A stretch of 64,000 nucleotides of DNA from Antitrichia curtipendula (lineage: Eukaryota > Streptophyta > Bryopsida > Hypnales > Leucodontaceae): assembly GCA_951230915.1 (NCBI GenBank), contig OX579640.1:10126981-10190980 (forward strand), in the 5' to 3' direction. A program made the translations under genes and the position numbers. This document shows, piece by piece, positions 23,269-33,497 of the stretch; positions within the stretch are counted from its first letter, which is position 1; the number at the start of each line of letters is the position of its first letter. The notes beneath the pieces are model-generated. The model did not search any database, had not been told where the DNA came from, and saw only the letters and a program-made list of their open reading frames with translations.

Positions 23269-23434
23269 ACTCGGATACCCGTAGTAATTCTAAAGCTAAT
23301 ACGTGCACAAACTCCCGACTCTTTTGGGGGAAGGGACGTATTTATTAGATAAAAGGCCAATGCTGGCTTGCCCGGTGTCGCGGTGAATCATGATAACTTG
23401 TCGAATTGCACGGCCCGAGCGCTAGCGATGTTTG
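23254..23434 (+). rRNA. Partial 18S rRNA gene fragment (about 180 bp)
   Basis: The words TGATGGTACCTTGCTACTCG, CCGTAGTAATTCTA, AGCTAATACGTGCA, TATTTATTAGATAAAAGGCC and CGGTGAATCATGATAAC follow in the order known from the first 300 nt of plant 18S rRNA. Differences from the consensus (for instance GGATACCCG for GGATAACCG) show it is a dead fragment. It ends at GCGATGTTT, where the last exon present of RBR copy B begins in the opposite direction. It is not a functional rRNA gene. Confidence 0.85.
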
Positions 23435-24866
23435 AAGCTCTTGCAATCGGGACACGTCTGCCACTTCTGCTGTTTGGCGAGCTCCCTGAACTTCTGGTCG
23501 CTAGACAATCTCGAGTTCATTTCATTCGCACAATACTCCACGCACATCTGATTGCTGTGCCAGGGGACGTTGTACGCCTGGCAAAACTTGCGGTGACAGA
23601 AGTAGCACTCCACGAACGTGCCGCCGCTCTCCGACTTCTCCATGAACACGGAACAGTCCTTGAACGGGCAGTATACTCGGAGGGAAGCCGGAATGGCGGT
23701 TTCTGTTAGACGGGTATTGAGAGTGGTGAAATTGGACTTGGACAGGAGCTTGCGGCACTGGTCCATGGTGAAGGAGTGGTCGCAGGAAGGATCCGGGCAT
23801 TCCATTTGTAAGCTTCCGCTCGAGAGCTTGGCTTCGGCGTCGCGCTTGCAACAGTTGAGGCAGTACTCATGGGGGCAGTCTGCGGAACAAGTAGGGCAGA
23901 TCGTGTCGAATTTGTTAGCGCAATTTTGGAATGGGCCAAACTCTAATCGTAACCCTGAAAACTCTAAACAGACCCAATGCAACCTCAGTAATGCTTGGAC
24001 AGGTCAATACAATTGCAAAATATCTGAATGGACCAAAGCCTAATCGTAACCCTACAAAATCCTCAGGAGCACATCTGGAGTCTCAGCAATTTTGGTTTTT
24101 AGAACTCTGAGCATTTGAAAGTCGCTATTCTGACTGCATGGTACTCTCCAATTTATTTTGAGGAATTCAACCATCATACGAATGTTTAGGGTTTAGAAAC
24201 GGCATTCCAGGTACTGCAAGCGAAGCATGTGCATCCCGACGAAGCGATGTTGTGTGGCGGTGGGTCATGTTTTAGAACTAGCTTATATTCGATATCTTGA
24301 CGAATTCGGCGTGCCAAAATGTGGCGATCAAGTGGTGAAACTTAGAACGTTCAGATGCCTGGTTTGGTTTGAGTTGCGTCACAGAGTACTCAAAGCTCTC
24401 AAATCTACGACTGGTGTAGGTAGGAGAGTTCGAACGCCCATTTCGGAGGGGCATCTGAAACTGCTCCTGTTGCTCATATTCGAAAACTTTATGGTTCTAG
24501 TCTCTAGGGCAGGTACAGATTTAAAGAAGACTTTCAGATGAATTGATGCCTCCAACTACTCGAGGTTCAGCTCGACAAGCGTCGATCTCAACTCCTCCGA
24601 TTCCAATTTGAGAATTGGATTTCCTCAACGCACCAATTCGAGTGAGATTACGCAAAGTGAATGGAAAAAAATGCGGTCATGAACTCACTTTTTGTGCTCA
24701 TGAATGCGGACAGGGGGAAAGTGTCCGTGCATATGCCGCAGTCTTTCGTGGAGCTGCGTGGTCTCAGGTTGATCCCGAGCGAATGCAAGGTGTTCTCCTG
24801 CGCTTTAGTCACGACAACAAATTTGTTTCCTACCACAACCAGACTGACACGCATGGTCAGATTCAT
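23425..24866 (-). pseudogene. RBR E3 ligase copy B, truncated
   Basis: It is a paralogue of RBR gene A. The exon equal to A's exon 2 (within 24692-24866) encodes CGICTDTFPLSAFMSTK, with a GT donor in the same phase (1). The exon equal to A's exon 3 runs from 23879 to about 23437 (CPHEYCLNCCKRDAEAKL through AIPASLRVYCPFKDCS and LAKQQKWQTCPDCK). There the coding sequence stops abruptly at the 18S rRNA patch, so the RING2 catalytic half and the final exon are missing. One IBR cysteine is changed (CQAYNVPWH where A has CQECNVPWH). A homologue of A's exon 1 was not recognised upstream. It cannot be an active ligase. Confidence 0.85.
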
Positions 24867-26625
24867 TCAACTCGTCTCAAATCTCAAATCCAAAAATGTC
24901 CTAGATTGTAGTGCTACGTCGTTGCAGTAAATGGGTCTCAACTAGAAACCGAAGCTGTTCAATGAGATGCTAGCTAGTTTAGTACTGAAGCAGTTTGAGA
25001 TCCTCATCCTCATCTAGATGACGTGTCCCGTTTTTCAGAAAATCCACCCTAAGAAGACTCAAAACGGAAGACTCAATTCTCGAGGAGGCTATTTCACTTC
25101 CCTCATGGATCACTTGTTAAATCAGACAAGCTCTATCTCTCGCTTCATTAATTGTCCAAGGGCTTTGTACGCACTCCTCTGTCTCATGTTATCTCCAATA
25201 GAAAACTTTCGTGTGATTGTCGATACAACTCGTTCCTATGAATCTATGATTGATTGTCGGTGCAAAACTTTGTTGTGAAAGTCGGTGACGGACCTTGGAA
25301 TCGTGCCTCAGTGCTTCTTGTCGGTAACGAAGCTTGGAGTAAGTTGGGATTGGGTGTCAAGTCTTGGAAATCCAGCTGATAAGAAGGATCTTCGTCCTGT
25401 CTGCTACTCGACCGCGGGGTTTCTCTTATCCTCCTTGCTGACCATGCCAAAATTCCAACAACTCAACTACTCATAACGTGGTTGGCCTTCTTTTAGCAAG
25501 CTAGCTAGTGGTATTAACATGTCTGGTCTGAATTTCCGGAGTCACTGATCATTGAATGGAAATGGGGTCGTCGTCTACAACCTCCCGCTTTGACTGAATA
25601 CATAAAAACTCATCATTCATAGAGTGACAACAAATTGACTCGAGAGCTTGATTCTAGTACCGAAATTGATCTCTCTCTCGAAAAACTCTTCGAATGGAAA
25701 CACACCCTTAAACTAATATTGCGTGGGGTGGTTCTACTAACTCTGTGGACATTACTAGTTGGAAATCAACATGGCAATCAAGAGAATCTCTTGCCATGTA
25801 TTGCCACGTTGATTTTCAAGTTGACAGAAGCTATGAACGCAATATTCATGAAATTGGCAGTTTCCAAATAGCAAAAATAGAGATGTTTTTTCCTTTGATG
25901 ACAAAGTAGCATCACAGTTCTAGACTTTAAGATTTGCACAACTGTACACAACTTTGCAAACTTCCTAATTTTAAATGAAAATCACGACATCTGTCATCGA
26001 TAAAAGCATTCAAGTAGGCGGAGTACTTACCGATTTTCCTCAAAGCTAAAATAACTGATCTCCATGTCGGAAACCCTCGATTGAGGCTGCAACCCACACC
26101 CAAAAAACTGAAAATTGTGATACAATGACAGAACTGATATACAAGAGAACTACCTCTCGACCGGCACTGTGCACAACTCCTCGCAGAGTAAAAAGAACGA
26201 CATTAAGAAATCATTTAATGGTACGGAAGGCTTCAGTCTTTCATAGTTTATTGAAGATTTTATTTCTAGTCGGCACACGAGGCATCTTCTGACTCGATGT
26301 CGGCAAAGCTACCGTTTTGCTCGATGTCGGTAGACAGGCTATCAGGATGGCTTAATAGAGTCGTCTGGTTCTGCAGACTAAGGTGGACCCAATGTTTAGA
26401 TTTCTGGCAAATTTTCACCAAAATCATATGTCACTTTGATAGATAGGGAATTTTGTTAAAATGGCATATTCCTTACACCATTTTGAGATTGTGTGGTATG
26501 AAATATGTACATTTCAAACCGTGCATTGAGCCGTGCATTTCAATCTATGAAAGTACCAACTAACCAAAGTTGCAGAATGGCACTATTTTAACAAAATTCT
26601 CCATGTAATGGCTACTATTGCACCA
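24867..26625. other. Upstream region of RBR copy B, no intact gene
   Basis: Short open frames exist on both strands, but none matches a family I know. The part near 26029-26106 resembles sequence upstream of RBR gene A (8318-8395). The rest is moderately AT-rich and without clear terminal repeats. Confidence 0.35.
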
Positions 26626-27367
26626 GGGTGAATGCAAGAAAGACCGAACGAAAAGCGTAGCGCCGGCCACAGTAATCACAATACTCAAATTTTTTTTCAA
26701 AGTCACTTAAAAATTAGAAAAAAAAAAATTTAATTTAAGAAAATAAGTTTTGTGTTCACATCTTTAGGTAGAAGGTACCCTAGGAAGGAAAAATATAGGA
26801 AATTTTTTTAAGCAAGGTTTAGGGTTTAGGGCAAAATCTCATGAAAATAGATACTTTGACATTTTAATTTGTAGAAAATAGGAAAAATAATTTTCAAAGA
26901 AACTAAAAATTGGCCATTTGGGAAGACTTCATTTTAAAGATATTTTATCAAAAAATCATCTTAAAATCATTTTGAATATTTAGAACTGCACGCGCAAGAG
27001 AGCCCTGTTTGCCTGAATGTAGAGGACATAAAATAATATTTTTTTAAATTTTATTTGGTAGGAACATGCCTCTATAGTGTAGGTATAGACCACAAAAATT
27101 CCAGCTCCATATCATTAATTTTGGGGGGTCCCCAGTACTAAAAAACCCTAAATTGCAAAGTGTGATAAATTAGCTAAAATGAAATTTAAATATAAAATGA
27201 TTTTTGAAAATTTACGAAAAATAAAATTTCTAATAAATGTCTAGTTTCTGATCTTCAAAAAAAAAATTCAAGTACATTGGCTATAATCTGCAAAAGTTAT
27301 GGCCGAAGACAACTCGAGCACATCAAGTGTGACAAAAAAAAAGTACTGGTCTTTCTTGCATTCACCC
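26626..27367. mobile_element. TIR element beginning GGGTGAATG (possible 4-bp TSD ACCA)
   Basis: A perfect 20-bp inverted pair, GGGTGAATGCAAGAAAGACC and complement, bounds 742 bp. The flanks are ACCA on both sides (26622-26625, 27368-27371). No transposase is visible. The first five bases and the 4-bp duplication match the element at 50647-51089. Superfamilies with 4-bp duplications include Sola and piggyBac/Kolobok (TTAA only), so this is not a standard plant MITE class. Confidence 0.65.
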
Positions 27368-29169
27368 ACCAGAAAAGAATGGCAAAAATCTATATGACAC
27401 TACTAAAATGTCTTCAAGAATACAAGATGTGCCCAATTTTGGGTGAAGTTTATCAATGTTAGATTATGTAGTGAATGAACGTATGCATATGGTGAATGGA
27501 TGTCCAAAAAATGAATGATGGTTATGACCCTCCAACAATTCAAGGTGCAAGTTGCACCACCAATTTAAGAAAACCAAAATAAATCTTTGAGTGTAGTATG
27601 CTAGTGGGTGTTTATTTAATCGTTTTTTGGGGTGAAAAAAGTCAAATGGTGAAAATTCTTTCATTTTCTTGGGCCCCAAATTCATTTTTTTGTCATGTCA
27701 TTGATTTATTATGTTGATGAGGGCACAATATCAATGTAGACTTTTTGCATGTAAATGTCACTATAATTTTATTTTATTAGCATCTAATACAAAACAAGAT
27801 TGATCTCAGCTTGCTATAACTTAAAATGATGTGACTTTTGTAATTAATATCACTAGTAGAATAAATTAGCTTAGTATTAGAAAACGGGTGTATTTATAGG
27901 CATTGAAGATTGCCACCACATGGTAAAGGGGTATTGCTTAGTCATTTACAACATTTTGTGTGCATTGGATGTGGGCATTTTTTTTCCGTTGCTATAGATG
28001 TTATCAATGTCAAATATTAGTCTATAGTGATATAGCTTTATTTTGCAGTTGTGTTGTTGCTTTAAGAGTTACTTGGTAGCTGCCTTAGCCTAATTTCATT
28101 GATTCAAGGTATCCACCATGAGTCAAAACTTAAGCTATTAAATCTTGGCATAGATTGGTATTGTGGCCGTTGGCATGCCTTGTGTAACGTTGGGGTTTGT
28201 ACATTGTCTTGCAAACCTTTCAATTATGGAATTCCATGCAAAGTATGTATACACCTTCTCATGTTAGTGTGGATTAGAGGTGAATCCCACATCATTTGTC
28301 TATTGAAATGTAACAATGAAGGTGCTTGAGCACTTATAGACTCACTATTGTATCATTATTGTTTGTTCTTATGCTTTGTCACATGTTAGCACAATGTGTT
28401 TATGTACAACAAATCTATAAGGTTTGCCTAATATTTTGCATTTGCTAGTGGTCTGCTTCTTTTTACTAACGGCTTCTATTTGTACACCCTATAGTTAAAG
28501 TCTACAACATTGTTAACTTTAATTTATTTTTGAGGCATCCATTTTTTCAGTTGTACACTTGTAGTTTTACCACTCATATGTCAATTGGGTTCTCTGACTC
28601 TCTCCTTCAACATGTTGCTTAGCTGCACCGCTTTTGCTTCTCTATTGTTACTAGGGCTACCATGTGAAGACTACCATCATCTGCTTTGTTGCCTTGAAAG
28701 TACTTTCCACACCATCCTTTGTCTTACATGTTGACCCTAGTGACCAGTCTATGTAGTTGTTGCTCCATCAAACACCACAACTACTTCTGTTCTACCCAAT
28801 AAATTTTCTTATCCAACACAATTTGCAAGGTTCCATTGTCTAGCTTCACTCCTATTCAATCTAGTGTCCACCTAAGCTTTTCAGCGGTGATGTTTCCTCC
28901 ATCACGATTGCCTTGAAGGACTCTAGCTATTCTACTATATATTGATAGATCAATACTCATTGTTTCCATTACGTAAACTTATCTAACATCAACCATTAGT
29001 TTGCTAATAGTTGTACAATACTTATTCTTTATGTTCATTCATGGCAGCTATGTCTCAATATATGAGCCTTTTGCAAGTACTATGTTGATTATCTATGTGC
29101 AACACAAATGCAGAAATGATCAACTTATGAGCTTTCTTGAATTACTAAGTCAATTTGTTTACTTTGATT
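27368..29169. other. AT-rich spacer
   Basis: No gene was recognised. At 27852 the sequence CACTAGTAGAA resembles the left end of elements 3 and 4, but no right end follows, so it may be a truncated end. The 28.5-29.1 kb part could be a decayed 5' LTR of the Copia remnant that follows. Confidence 0.3.
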
Positions 29170-29720
29170 TGTTTTTATATGGCATCAAAGTGATGGATCA
29201 TAGATCTTAGAGCAATTGATCAAAGATCAAAGCAATAGATTAGAAATCGGTAGTTTTACAATTGAAAGAAATAGAACTAAGAGATTGTACATAAAGGTCT
29301 AAACAGCTTAGCCATTAGAAAAAGCATTGCTACTAAGAAGCAAGAGAGAAACAAGAAACTAAGATAGATGTTGTTAGCAAAAGCGTTACTACTAACATAT
29401 TAGAGAAGTAAGGAAGATAGAACACAATGAGTGACAATAGAAGAGTATCAAAAAGACCAATAAGCTCACTGGACTTGAAAATTATTATATGTGGAATTTG
29501 AAGATGAGAGTTTATACTTAGAAAAAATAATTGGTAGACCATCACTAAAGGAAGTTACAATCTCGCAATTTTTTCTATTACAATTGATGGTAGACAAGTT
29601 GTAGCAACTAAATTGGAGCTAATGGAGGTCAACGTGTCTGAACAACAAAACAAATATTGAAATACTTAAAAAGAATCAAGGACTTTGGTCTTTACTTTTC
29701 TTTGCCCCCCATAACAAATT
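29170..29720 (+). mobile_element. Decayed Copia LTR retrotransposon: PBS-like site and gag start
   Basis: TGGCATCAAAGTGATGG at about 29178 resembles the initiator-Met primer-binding site TGGTATCAGAGC that follows a Copia 5' LTR. About 280 bp later one frame reads KLTGLENYYMWNFKMRVY, the conserved start of Copia gag (UBN2/DUF4219 type: LxGxNYxxWxxxM). Stops follow within a few codons. LTR borders, integrase and RT were not found. Confidence 0.4.
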
Positions 29721-30888
29721 GGACACCTATACCATACCAACGCTAATTGAAGATGAGATACAAACACAAAATGATCTACATCCAACATCCTACATAAATT
29801 TGATGATTCAAGTATTTTTTGGACCAATAAACTCTAACAACTATCTCTCTATCGACTACAAAAATATAATACAAAATACTAAACGAAGCAATAAAAGATA
29901 GCATCTACTTCAATCAGGAATCTCTTAAACAAATTAAGAGAAGGATCAAACCAAACTACTAAGATTTCCAACAACAATCAATCATGAATACACCTAATAA
30001 ATAATCCCATACTTCATTTTTGTAAAAAACACATTAATATCCAAGATCATTTTATTAGAAAAAAGCCAAAAACAAAAAGATGAATATCCATTGTATACAA
30101 ATAATACAATAAGAAGATGATTTTCTCACCAAATCCATAGACTACCCTAGTTTTATTGGCAACATACACAACATAAATGTCAAACCATTATCCACCCCCC
30201 GACAAACTTAGCCTTCAACAAGTCAATACATTTACTTTAATTTATTTTAACACTATAGTGATCTTCATCCTATTTTTGGATTTCATTGTATATCTCTCTT
30301 TTTCCTTTGCAAGCATCATACAATTTTCATTCCCAATCTAGTACAAATGTTGTTCCAAAAGGTCAAAGGTAACTCTAAAGGGTTTTTTCCTTGTTGTATT
30401 TGGCCCCTAATCTTCACTTTCTTTTTCTTCCTCAGATTATATCCTATGGTCTGCTCAGTTGCATATTTGGTCACCTTGAGTTAGTCTTGCATTGCTCCAT
30501 CTTGCCTTTTTGTTTTGTAGTTTGTAATGATAATTTAGCAATTGATGTCCTTCAAAAACTTGACCTAATCTAGCCATATGAAAAGTATTGTCTTACAAAA
30601 AGCTAAAATTGCAACCCTAGCTCCTACACGTTGCAATTGCTGAAATTTGCAATTGTTCCTTTTTTTTTTTACTTTAAGGCATCCTCAATAGGCTCTAGAA
30701 TTTGCCCTTCAAAATATAAGTAGTATTTTTACTACATTTCTATTATTGGAGCTTGAAATTTCTATTATTGAAAGCACATTCAAAAGTTATTATTTCAAAT
30801 AGGTACAAGAATAATCAAACATAGACATTGGACAAAGAAAATAAACCTTTTGAAAGACACTTTAAAAGACAAAAATATAGTGGTCTTA
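29721..30888. other. AT-rich spacer
   Basis: No gene recognised. It may hold further decayed retroelement sequence after the gag start at 29.46 kb. Confidence 0.3.
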
Positions 30889-31314
30889 GAGCTTCTCTAG
30901 TGGGGCGTACTACACAGCCTCTTCAAATGGTTTGGTGTGCCCGGGGAGTTTTTAGTGACCCACTAGTTGCAGCTTGTGTCAATATTCATTGGAGGCTGCT
31001 TCAAAAATCCATAGCGATACTTTACCTTGCAGTGTCTCACATATTGACATGCTATGTGCTACTGACAAGATTAGTAAAATTTTGCCTCGAATTTCTTACT
31101 TTGAAGAATTGTGACCAATTGCATCTTTGTAGATGTGTTTAATTCTAACTGATAATTAACTCTGCCCCTTGTAATCCGGGATTTTTTGACATAATGTTGA
31201 ACTTCAAGTGTTGTTGTTGGGGCAACGATAACACACCGGATCCTTCCTCTGACTTGACACACTCTTTAAACCACTTTGGTGCGTCGATTGTGACGTACAT
31301 TGTTGGAGATGCTC
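30889..31314. mobile_element. Tourist-like (PIF/Harbinger) MITE (TSD TTA)
   Basis: The left end is GAGCTTCTCTAGTGGGG and the right end TTGGAGATGCTC, with TTA on both sides (30886-30888, 31315-31317). This matches GAGCATCTCCAA-type Harbinger MITEs. It is 426 bp without a transposase. The ends are more diverged than those of the element at 2614. Confidence 0.7.
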
Positions 31315-31435
31315 TTAGCAAATCAAAGTTACTAGAGCACATTTCACTTCAAATTGGGTTGCCCTTAGTGGCAACCAATTACTACACCTTAATTTTTCAA
31401 AATCAAATCTACACTATACATTTAACTTCCAATTA

Positions 31436-31592
31436 AGGTAACTCTGCTTATGACAAGCAGAATTTTGGACCAGCCTAATGTAGGCCAAAAACTTCATGAG
31501 CAATACATTTCACAAGACACATGTACTACTCATAAAGTTCTAGGCCTGCATTAGGTTGGTACAAAGTTGGCCTGTCATAAGCAGAGTTACCT
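31436..31592. mobile_element. Hairpin MITE, AGGT...ACCT ends, TA duplication
   Basis: 157 bp. The ends are AGGTAACTCTGCTTATGACA and its complement, flanked by TA on both sides (within TTAA). Two other elements in the window have the same start and TA duplication (59275-59432 and 60222-61084). A TA duplication suggests Tc1/mariner-type mobilisation. A TTAA duplication (piggyBac-like) would also fit the flanks here, since TTAA is present at both ends. Confidence 0.7.
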
Positions 31593-31742
31593 TAATATTC
31601 ATTTAAGCCCTACTATGTGTTCATTCAACAACTAATCACTTTTTACATCTAAACCACCATTTATCACTTCCTGCCATTCCTTGTCACTCTGACACATTCA
31701 TCCAATTTCAAATCCCATTGACTAGTCGGGAAAAAGCCATCC

Positions 31743-31922
31743 ATTGTTGCAATATTGTTTCAATGGATTAAAGTATATTGGTATAGTATTTGAAACAATA
31801 TACTTTTAATAAAAATACAGTACTCTCATTAAAGCTAAATTGTTGCATTATTACTTACAATAATGCAACAATATACTTTCAATACTATACTGTTAACCCA
31901 TGGAAACAATATTGCAACAATA
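31743..31922. repeat. Imperfect palindrome (~180 bp)
   Basis: The left part ATTGTTGCAATATTGTTTC, then AAGTATATTGGTATAGTATT, is mirrored by AATACTATACTGTTAACCCA, then GAAACAATATTGCAACAAT. The inner part folds again around TTGTTGCATTATTACTTACA. It is probably an old fold-back MITE; the target duplication was not resolved. Confidence 0.55.
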
Positions 31923-33497
31923 TTGAAGCACTTTCCGGATGAGGGCGGAGCCTATTCCCACTTTTTATCATCCGCAGCGGCAATAGGGGTTGACGGAAGT
32001 GGGCAACGGACGGTAAAAGGCCCTCCAACCTCCCTCCCGAAGCCCCAGGGCAATCAATCCCTAGGTTATCCTGTTCGTGCGCTGGATTGTTTGAGTAGTG
32101 TTGTTGTCATCAAGCTCAGTGCGTGTTTTCGGGCATCGGCATCTCGTCGTGGTGCTGCGGTTGGTGGCGATGGAGAAGGAGCTGGAATGATAAAGGCGGC
32201 GGGGCAGTGAAGGCGAAGTTTTGTGGAGTCTGATGCGGTAGGTTATGGTGTAGAATGCTGAACGATGTGCAGTTGTTCGAAGTGGAGGAATTGCTCTGGT
32301 TTGCCCTAGCTGAAGGCAAGGAGTGGGGAAGGGGGAAGTTCAGCTCATGAGGGCGCCAGGGGAGGAGGGGAAGGGGTGCAGCGCCAGACGGAGAAGGCAG
32401 CATAGGTGTGTTAAGGACACTACATATACGATTGGCTTGGGAGCAGCATTGTGCAGTTTCTTAGTTGGATACTGTGCTTAGTTTTGCTCTTTATGTTTGC
32501 ATGCCTGCAGTTTATAAATGGAAGGTTGTAGCTTTAAGACTTGTCCGTGGGAGTGGCTAAACATTTGGTGCTCGCATGGAGTCGGACCGACTTCGAAGTA
32601 AAATTTGTAGGAAGTCTTGAACCTATTCGGGGAGTTTGACGAGGTGGACTCTTCTTGTTTGAGATGCTATGGCTTGACCTCTCCTGCCTTTCTGAAGTCT
32701 TCATGATAGAAGAGGACACACCGAAAGAACTCCTCTGTGATAGGTGTAGCCATGGAGCTTACCAACTGATTTGGAGGACAAGCAAAGGAGAACCAAGCAC
32801 AGGACCTGCTTCCGTGTGTCCCTGAAATGTGACCATGGAGTGAATTAGACATTTCTGCTGAATTGTGGCAGATTAGGGACGGAGATCTTTATCTGCAATC
32901 GATAACTGATGATGAAGAAGACTTGGATTTTGGAACTTTGGCGATGTGCCATTGATGAAAAGCTCTTCTGAAGGAGGAGACATTGGCGTCTTCCGACCTC
33001 TTCTGAGGTTGAGACCTCTTACCATTTTCTTATGCACTTGTTCTTGCTAGATGTCAACGAATGCGTTGTAATAATTTTGAGCACACGAGGGATACAACAA
33101 GTCATTTTATACTACAGTTCCACAGTCTTGGCTGCTTTTCATGTGTATCATAATTAAAGTGTTGGCTCATATTTCATCATTTGAAGTAATGTCCGGTCAT
33201 AATTGAGATGATTGATCTTGGCCCATGTATTTTTCCGTAGAGATCATAATTGCGTACTGCTATCACTCTTCCAAAGATTTTAATATGTTTGCTTGTGACC
33301 CGTTTGCATTACGATCTTCTTATAATCTTTGGAAGATGTGACACAGACGTTCGTTTTCTTGGCAGTTCCATTAATAAGAGCTGGCAATTGTGGTAGAGCT
33401 AGCATGGTGTACAGCTGCTTACAGGGTTACTGGTTTACTTTTTGCTCCGATTCAGAAGCGATATGGATTTGTCTAATACGGATTATTAATGATGCAG
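31923..33497. promoter_or_regulatory. Upstream region of the HRGP-family gene, GC-richer block
   Basis: The stretch at 31930-32420 is clearly GC-richer than its surroundings, as plant 5' UTR/promoter regions often are. The conserved acceptor TGATGCAG just before 33498 means the transcript has at least one upstream exon in this region, which in relatives encodes a short N-terminal segment. I could not identify that exon. Around 32660-32840 there is a possible decayed PHD finger (see findings). Confidence 0.4.

Noticed and set aside
23254..23434. A functional rRNA gene or rDNA array
   Set aside because: Only about 180 bp of 18S is present, with substitutions in conserved positions and no neighbouring rDNA.
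25244..25450. 68-residue minus frame upstream of RBR copy B as its exon 1
   Set aside because: It has no similarity to exon 1 of gene A (no DEVLASELQ-like acidic helix) and no phase-1 donor that I could support.
26640..26690. tRNA-like GC-rich patch (AAGCGTAGCGCCGGCC)
   Set aside because: No cloverleaf with a T-loop GTTCRAATC and anticodon stem could be folded by eye; it lies inside a TIR element.
27852..27900. CACTAGTAGAA start resembling CACTA-like elements 3 and 4
   Set aside because: No matching right end or target duplication was found downstream, so no element was called.
32116..32403. 95-residue minus-strand Pro/His/Leu-rich frame
   Set aside because: A chance frame in a GC-richer block upstream of the HRGP-family gene; no motif, no splice context.
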